Of a stretch of DNA of 64,000 bases, positions 60,320 to 64,000 are shown piece after piece. The notes below the pieces were generated by a model. The model ran no database searches. It saw only the letters and a program-made list of their open reading frames with translations, and was not told the origin of the DNA. Location: NCBI GenBank assembly GCA_040398845.1, contig JBBATH010000003.1, positions 124,001-188,000 of the forward strand, given 5' to 3'. Every line of letters begins with the position of its first letter. The first letter of the stretch is position 1. Both the position numbers and the translations under genes were made by a program. The stretch is from WLND01 sp040398845 (GTDB taxonomy: Bacteria > Actinomycetota > Actinomycetes > S36-B12).

Positions 60320-61000
60320 GTGTCTGGTGATGCCACCTTGAGCACGCCGTTCCTAGTGCTCGAGGTCTTGGGCACGATCACGTTCGCCCTGTCCGGGGTT
60401 ATGGCTGCCGCGCGAGCGAGCATGGACTGGCTGGGAGCTTTGGTTCTCGCGGTCGTCGTGGCGGTCGGCGGCGGGACGATTCGTGACATCCTCCTCGGCC
60501 AGCTACCCGTTGGCTGGCTCGAGCACAGTTGGCCGGTCCTGGTGGCGGGGGCGACAGCCGTCGTGCTGCTCGCGGTCCTGCGAATCTGGCCAGACACTGA
60601 CCTCACGTCGTCAAGGCCGATCCTCGTCGCCGATGCGGCTGGGCTCAGTGCCTTTGTGATCATCGGAACCCAGATCGGTCTGGAGGCGGACCTGCGGCCG
60701 TTCATGGCGGTGCTGCTGGGAGTCCTCACGGGGGTCGGGGGAGGGGTGATTCGCGACATCCTTACGGGGACGAAGCCGGAGGTACTCGTCGGGCAGATCT
60801 ACGCGGTCGCAGGCCTCGCGGGGGCGGCTTGGTTCGCGCTGTTGGAAGGCTGGGGGGTCGGCACCCAGGTCTGTGTTTGGACAGCAGTCGCGCTGGTGTT
60901 CGCCATTCGGATGATCGCGATTCGCCGCGACTGGCACCTTCCGCGTGCCATGCCTGTCCGGGACCGAGCCTGGCCCCTGAAGGACTCGGCCGGGCAGTGA
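60320..61000 (+). CDS. TRIC-type cation channel family protein (UPF0126)
   Basis: A 226-residue membrane protein with seven helices. It carries two copies of the glycine motif that mark the family: VGGGTIRDILLG near residue 49 and GVGGGVIRDILTG near residue 137. These proteins form trimeric potassium-permeable channels in some prokaryotes. The GTG start follows GAGG eight bases upstream. It is intact and lies just beyond the decayed genes. Confidence 0.88.
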   Translation: MSGDATLSTPFLVLEVLGTITFALSGVMAAARASMDWLGALVLAVVVAVGGGTIRDILLGQLPVGWLEHSWPVLVAGATAVVLLAVLRIWPDTDLTSSRPILVADAAGLSAFVIIGTQIGLEADLRPFMAVLLGVLTGVGGGVIRDILTGTKPEVLVGQIYAVAGLAGAAWFALLEGWGVGTQVCVWTAVALVFAIRMIAIRRDWHLPRAMPVRDRAWPLKDSAGQ

Positions 61001-61442
61001 CCCGCACAAGTGAGCCCTGGCCTGATCGAACCGCAGCCTCACGCGCTGAAACGGGAATATATGGAGAAGCGCCAACTGAACGGTCGTTGTTCACGTGCTG
61101 AGGTGGCCCTGCGCTTGCCGCATTGGATTCGTTGGCGCGTCTCGGAGTCGACGGTACCGCTATGGTGCGCACGCTCTTCTGTCCGATCGCTCACAAGGGG
61201 TGCCCTCCTTCCGAGCCACGCTGGGCGACGTCGCGGGTGCCCACGAGAGCAGCGGGGGGCTTGATCGTGGCGACCCCTACAGCATTCACATTGAAAAGAG
61301 GGCCGTGCTCAAGGATTCGCGGCTCCCCCCTTCCTGATGGCTGTTGCCGTCAGATTCGCAAAGTGACACCGCGAGATGTGGCGGGTTTGAGAATCCCGAT
61401 GATTTCAGACAATGGGTGAGCCACCTTGGCGTGTCGCTTCGT
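61001..61442. other. Gene-free stretch
   Basis: About 440 bases between the channel gene and the cadherin-like gene hold no reading frame with a ribosome site or recognisable protein, no tRNA and no terminator with a T-run. The stretch 61240-61340 is slightly richer in poly-purine runs. I see nothing else in it. Confidence 0.5.
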
Positions 61443-61457
61443 TAGGTTCTAAACCTA
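61443..61457 (+). promoter_or_regulatory. Palindrome/-10 box before the cadherin-like gene
   Basis: TAGGTT-CTA-AACCTA is a perfect 6-base inverted repeat. Its left arm also fits the TAGNNT -10 pattern, 8 nt before the ATG at 61457. It may be a promoter, an operator, or both. Confidence 0.45.
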
Positions 61458-61516
61458 TGAGTCAGATGGGACTGATGGGGGGCGTGGTGCGCGATCGCAA
61501 GGGAGGTGGGCTCGTC

Positions 61517-62854
61517 ATGGGTCTACGGACGACCTTGGCACTAGGAACCGGTCTCACTGTTGGCATCATGGCGATATTTCAGGCGCAGCCAGCATTTGCG
61601 TTGTCCTCAGATGCATCACTTGATCACCTCGTCATCTCCCCAGGGGTCCTGACACCGGTCTTCGACTCCGGGACCATGTCCTACACATCGGTTGTCCCGA
61701 ACACGACGGCTACCCTTTCGCTCACCCCGACAGCGGCGTCGGGGGCCACCGTGACAGTCAATGGTTCGGCCGTCGTGTCGGGTTCACCGTCACCGACGAT
61801 CGCTCTGACTGTAGGCGCCAATTCGATCACCACCCTCGTGACGGCGGCCAACGGCGTCAAAGAGCGTACCTACACCGTCACCGTCCAGCGAGCGACGATC
61901 GCGGATCTTGACCTTTCGGCCCTGAGGCTAAGCATCAGGTCGTTGACGCCCGTATTTGCGAAGGCCACGACCATCTACACCGCGGAGGTCCCATTCTCAG
62001 CGAACACCATGACCCTGAGCCCGACATCCTCGGCGACCACGTCGACGGTGAAGGTGAACGGCTCAACCGTCGCGCCGGGTAGCCAATCGGACCCGATCGA
62101 TCTTGCGGTTGGTGACAATGACATCTCGGTCGTCGTGAGGGCTCAGGATCTTTCCCAGAAGCGCTACATCGTGACCGTCAAGCGCGCATCGGAGGTTGAG
62201 CTCGTAGGGCTTCGCTTGAGCGCCGGAACCCTGAGTCCAGCTTTCGCTGGGGGCATCACCGACTACACCGCGACGGTTCCCGATGAGACGAAGTCCATCA
62301 CGGTCACGCCTACCGGGGCGTCTGCCTCGGTGAGGATGACGATCAATGGCGCCGTCGTGCTGGCCGGTGGGCGTTCGGGCGAGATTCCACTCACGACAGG
62401 TTCGAACACGATCACCATCGTCGTCACGACCTCTGGCAACCAGACGAAGACCTCGAGGGTTGTCGTAACGAGGACCCCAGCCGCGGCAGTTGCGCCTGAT
62501 GGCGTCCATCTCGGTGGTGGAGTGTGGCTCGTCAGATCCGGGGACTTCTCCCACCTCAAGGTCACGCGGGCGGCCGCCGGAACCACGGCGCCGCCGAAGA
62601 AGAAGCAGAGCGTCCGCGCACCTCTCAATCGACTCGTTGCGCCGCGGGTGCGTAACCTCACTCCCCGCACCGCCTATCGCGTGTTCGTGCGGATCAATGG
62701 ACGCTGGATCCAGACCGGGACCCTGCGCGCGGGCCGCCAAGGGGACGCGTCATTGCCGACCCTGCGCTTCCAGAACGCCGGGCGCTTTCAGGTGAAGCTC
62801 AAGGCCAGCGACCAGTCGAAGCGCTACATCAGGATCGTCGCCCACCCGGCCTGA
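61517..62854 (+). CDS. Secreted protein with three cadherin-like beta-sandwich repeats
   Basis: A 445-residue secreted protein. ATG 61517 has GGGAGG upstream and gives a proper signal peptide (cleavage near residue 28, AFA). ATG 61457 is possible if the transcript is leaderless. Three copies of a cadherin-like domain (Pfam Cadherin-like type, PF12733) follow, each starting with a LxLS...LTP.F pattern: LDHLVISPGVLTPVFDSG, LSALRLSIRSLTPVFAKA, LVGLRLSAGTLSPAFAGG. A basic C-terminal region (about 330-445) has no clear match. It is probably displayed on or attached to the cell surface. Confidence 0.82.
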   Translation: MGLRTTLALGTGLTVGIMAIFQAQPAFALSSDASLDHLVISPGVLTPVFDSGTMSYTSVVPNTTATLSLTPTAASGATVTVNGSAVVSGSPSPTIALTVGANSITTLVTAANGVKERTYTVTVQRATIADLDLSALRLSIRSLTPVFAKATTIYTAEVPFSANTMTLSPTSSATTSTVKVNGSTVAPGSQSDPIDLAVGDNDISVVVRAQDLSQKRYIVTVKRASEVELVGLRLSAGTLSPAFAGGITDYTATVPDETKSITVTPTGASASVRMTINGAVVLAGGRSGEIPLTTGSNTITIVVTTSGNQTKTSRVVVTRTPAAAVAPDGVHLGGGVWLVRSGDFSHLKVTRAAAGTTAPPKKKQSVRAPLNRLVAPRVRNLTPRTAYRVFVRINGRWIQTGTLRAGRQGDASLPTLRFQNAGRFQVKLKASDQSKRYIRIVAHPA

Positions 62855-62892
62855 CCTAGGAAGGGTGGCACCGGGTTGTATCGCTCTCGATA

Positions 62893-62935
62893 CGGATCAC
62901 CCAGACTCACGGATCACCCAGACTCACGGATCACC
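62893..62935. repeat. 17-base tandem repeat at the end of the second vapC
   Basis: CGGATCACCCAGACTCA occurs at 62893-62909 and 62910-62926, with a partial third copy from 62927. On the minus strand each copy reads VIRESG plus stop, so the repeat duplicates the last codons and the stop of the PIN gene. Confidence 0.85.
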
Positions 62936-63321
62936 GAGACGTTCGTTGGCACGTTGAGGTCGGCCCAAGCGCGATCTGCAGTCCAGACATGCATCTGCTG
63001 CTCGATGGCGTAGGCAAGGCAGCAGAGATCGCCCAGCGATAATCGGCGACGAATGCTCGTCATTGCCTCGAGGGCCAAAACGGTCGTGATGTGGGCGGTC
63101 TGAGTCCAGCCCATCGGCACGACCGTGAGCCCGGCCGACACCAAATCTTGTGCGAACGTCATGCCGGGTTCACCGAGCCGATTCAGTTTCGCGATGAGCT
63201 CAGCCATGTTGACGGCGGTGATGTAGGCATCGGGGAGGACGGATTCGATCCGATCTGCCCCGGGCTCGGTGAAGGCCCAAGCCAGCACGCAGGATGCATC
63301 GAGGAGCACGGGTGCGGTCAA
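62914..63321 (-). CDS. vapC: VapC-type PIN-domain ribonuclease toxin, second locus
   Basis: A 135-residue PIN nuclease with all acidic positions in place: LLDASCVLAWAF near residue 8, MAELIAKL near residue 42, LGDLCCLAYA near residue 97, and ADRAWADL near residue 115. It starts four bases inside the end of the antitoxin gene, so the two are coupled. The C-terminus is encoded within a 17-base tandem repeat that lies partly beyond the stop. Confidence 0.88.
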   Translation of the reverse strand: MTAPVLLDASCVLAWAFTEPGADRIESVLPDAYITAVNMAELIAKLNRLGEPGMTFAQDLVSAGLTVVPMGWTQTAHITTVLALEAMTSIRRRLSLGDLCCLAYAIEQQMHVWTADRAWADLNVPTNVSVIRESG

Positions 63322-63581
63322 CGGGCCTCCTGAGCCCGCTCGGCAAGGAACTCATCGACGACTGAGTAGTCGGGCCTGTACGCGATACGTGATCGTGCTC
63401 GTCTCAGAGCGTGGGCTGGTGTCTCGATGATGAGGCAGCCCTCCTCAGCAACATGGACGCGAAGGGTCTCGCCGATCACCAGCCCCGCAGCACACAGCAC
63501 CTCGTCGGGGAGGGTAGGGCGGCGGCGCGAATCGAGCCGGACAGTCCAAGAAGATTCCGGGCCAGCGGTCTGGGGGGTCAT
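63318..63581 (-). CDS. vapB: AbrB/VapB-type antitoxin, second locus
   Basis: An 87-residue protein with an AbrB-like swapped-hairpin core (WTVRLDSRRRPTLPDEVLCAAG, then GETLRVHVAEEGCLIIETP) and an acidic C-terminus. It precedes the PIN gene with a 4-base overlap, as antitoxins do. It belongs to a different DNA-binding fold from the VapB at 55087. Confidence 0.82.
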   Translation of the reverse strand: MTPQTAGPESSWTVRLDSRRRPTLPDEVLCAAGLVIGETLRVHVAEEGCLIIETPAHALRRARSRIAYRPDYSVVDEFLAERAQEAR

Positions 63582-63797
63582 CCCATGATAGTAGCTTGCG
63601 TGGGAGGGTGCGATGTGCGTGGGCAGAACCGGGCCGAGAGTTCATTTTGGTCTGTAGAGGCAGGTCCGCCGACGGAAGGCCTGCGATGATGTAAAGCGGG
63701 GAAAAGCATCGATACGCAGACACCCCAGGTCGGGCATTGGCAGGGTCGCGATCCCGTTGCGTTCTTGAGAGACGGCAGGCGAGTGTATGGAGGAATC

Positions 63798-64000
63798 ATG
63801 GCGTGGAGATTTCGACAATCCCGAAAGATCGGACCCTTTCGGATCACCGCAACTACGAAAGGCCTCGCAGCCTCCTTTGGCGGGCCTGGCGCACGGGTGA
63901 GCGTCAACACCAAGGGACAAGTGCGCCGGACGATCGGGATCCCCGGCAGCGGACTCTACGACACGGCGCTCGTGAACCCGCGTGGTGCTGGTCCGAGGGA
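63798..64000 (+). CDS. DUF4236 family protein (partial, runs off the window)
   Basis: The frame begins at an ATG with GGAGGA upstream and is open to the window edge (about 67 codons). The start MAWRFRQSRKIGPFRITATT is characteristic of DUF4236, a short beta-rich domain usually at the N-terminus of larger proteins. The rest lies outside. Confidence 0.8.
   Translation, partial: MAWRFRQSRKIGPFRITATTKGLAASFGGPGARVSVNTKGQVRRTIGIPGSGLYDTALVNPRGAGPR

Noticed and set aside
60762..61172. A minus-strand frame covering the end of the TRIC gene and the gap after it
   Set aside because: The product is low-complexity Arg/Pro/Ser with no recognisable fold, antisense to a good gene.

Overview
The window is high-GC DNA from an actinobacterium (Actinomycetota). 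The evidence is the run of families typical of that phylum in their usual neighbourhoods: SepH, DUF3071-type; DUF4193, DUF4235, DUF3093, DUF3710, DUF3159 and DUF3000; RNase D next to DUF3000; paired TrkA/RCK proteins next to an APC permease; then a TrmA-like RNA methyltransferase, aconitase and dxs. GTG starts, four-base start/stop overlaps, and TANNNT boxes 6-8 nt in front of start codons (leaderless transcription) fit the same group. I cannot name a species. No rRNA, tRNA, CRISPR array, insertion sequence or prophage was recognised.

Layout. 1-9.3 kb: start of a tautomerase-like gene, ferredoxin reductase, sucrase/ferredoxin-like protein, a ParC/GyrA-type topoisomerase subunit, a pseudouridine salvage pair (psuK-psuG), a phosphodiesterase and thymidine kinase. 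9.3-18.5 kb: SepH, an MFS exporter, an inositol monophosphatase-like enzyme, a gamma carbonic anhydrase, small conserved actinobacterial proteins, dUTPase and two RCK potassium-regulatory proteins. 18.5-26.7 kb: KimA-like permease, RNA methyltransferase, aconitase, DXP synthase. 26.7-29.9 kb: four small secreted proteins or lipoproteins around an orphan LuxR-type response regulator. 29.9-35.1 kb: beta-oxidation pair fadB/fadA, RNase D, DUF3000. 35.2-39.7 kb: EamA transporter, MsrB, NUDIX-like protein, LapA-like protein, acyl-ACP desaturase, ACT protein, PhyH dioxygenase. 39.7-46.2 kb: two paralogous membrane sensor kinases followed by one LuxR-type response regulator, then an alpha/beta-hydrolase carrying a long glycine-rich membrane segment. 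46.3-55 kb: lipoproteins, peroxiredoxin, 2OG oxygenase, GDT1-type transporter, GHL10 hydrolase, TRM11-like methylase, GNAT, DUF4126. 55-60.2 kb: an accessory, decaying stretch with a VapBC pair, a pRiA4b ORF-3-family gene with its middle deleted, a macro-SIR2 gene interrupted by an in-frame TGA, a tiny membrane protein, and a lipoprotein gene also interrupted by an in-frame TGA. 60.3-64 kb: TRIC-type channel, a cadherin-like repeat protein, a second VapBC-type pair and the start of a DUF4236 gene.

Most interesting points: the macro-SIR2 NADase-like gene with a single TGA and otherwise intact SIR2 motifs, 2.3 kb from a second gene broken by one TGA; the twin-kinase system in which one kinase carries Asn where its partner has the phospho-acceptor His; the hydrolase with a glycine-rich membrane hairpin; and a repeated TAGNNT box with 6-8 nt spacing in front of many start codons, twice sharing its TAG with the stop codon of a neighbouring gene.
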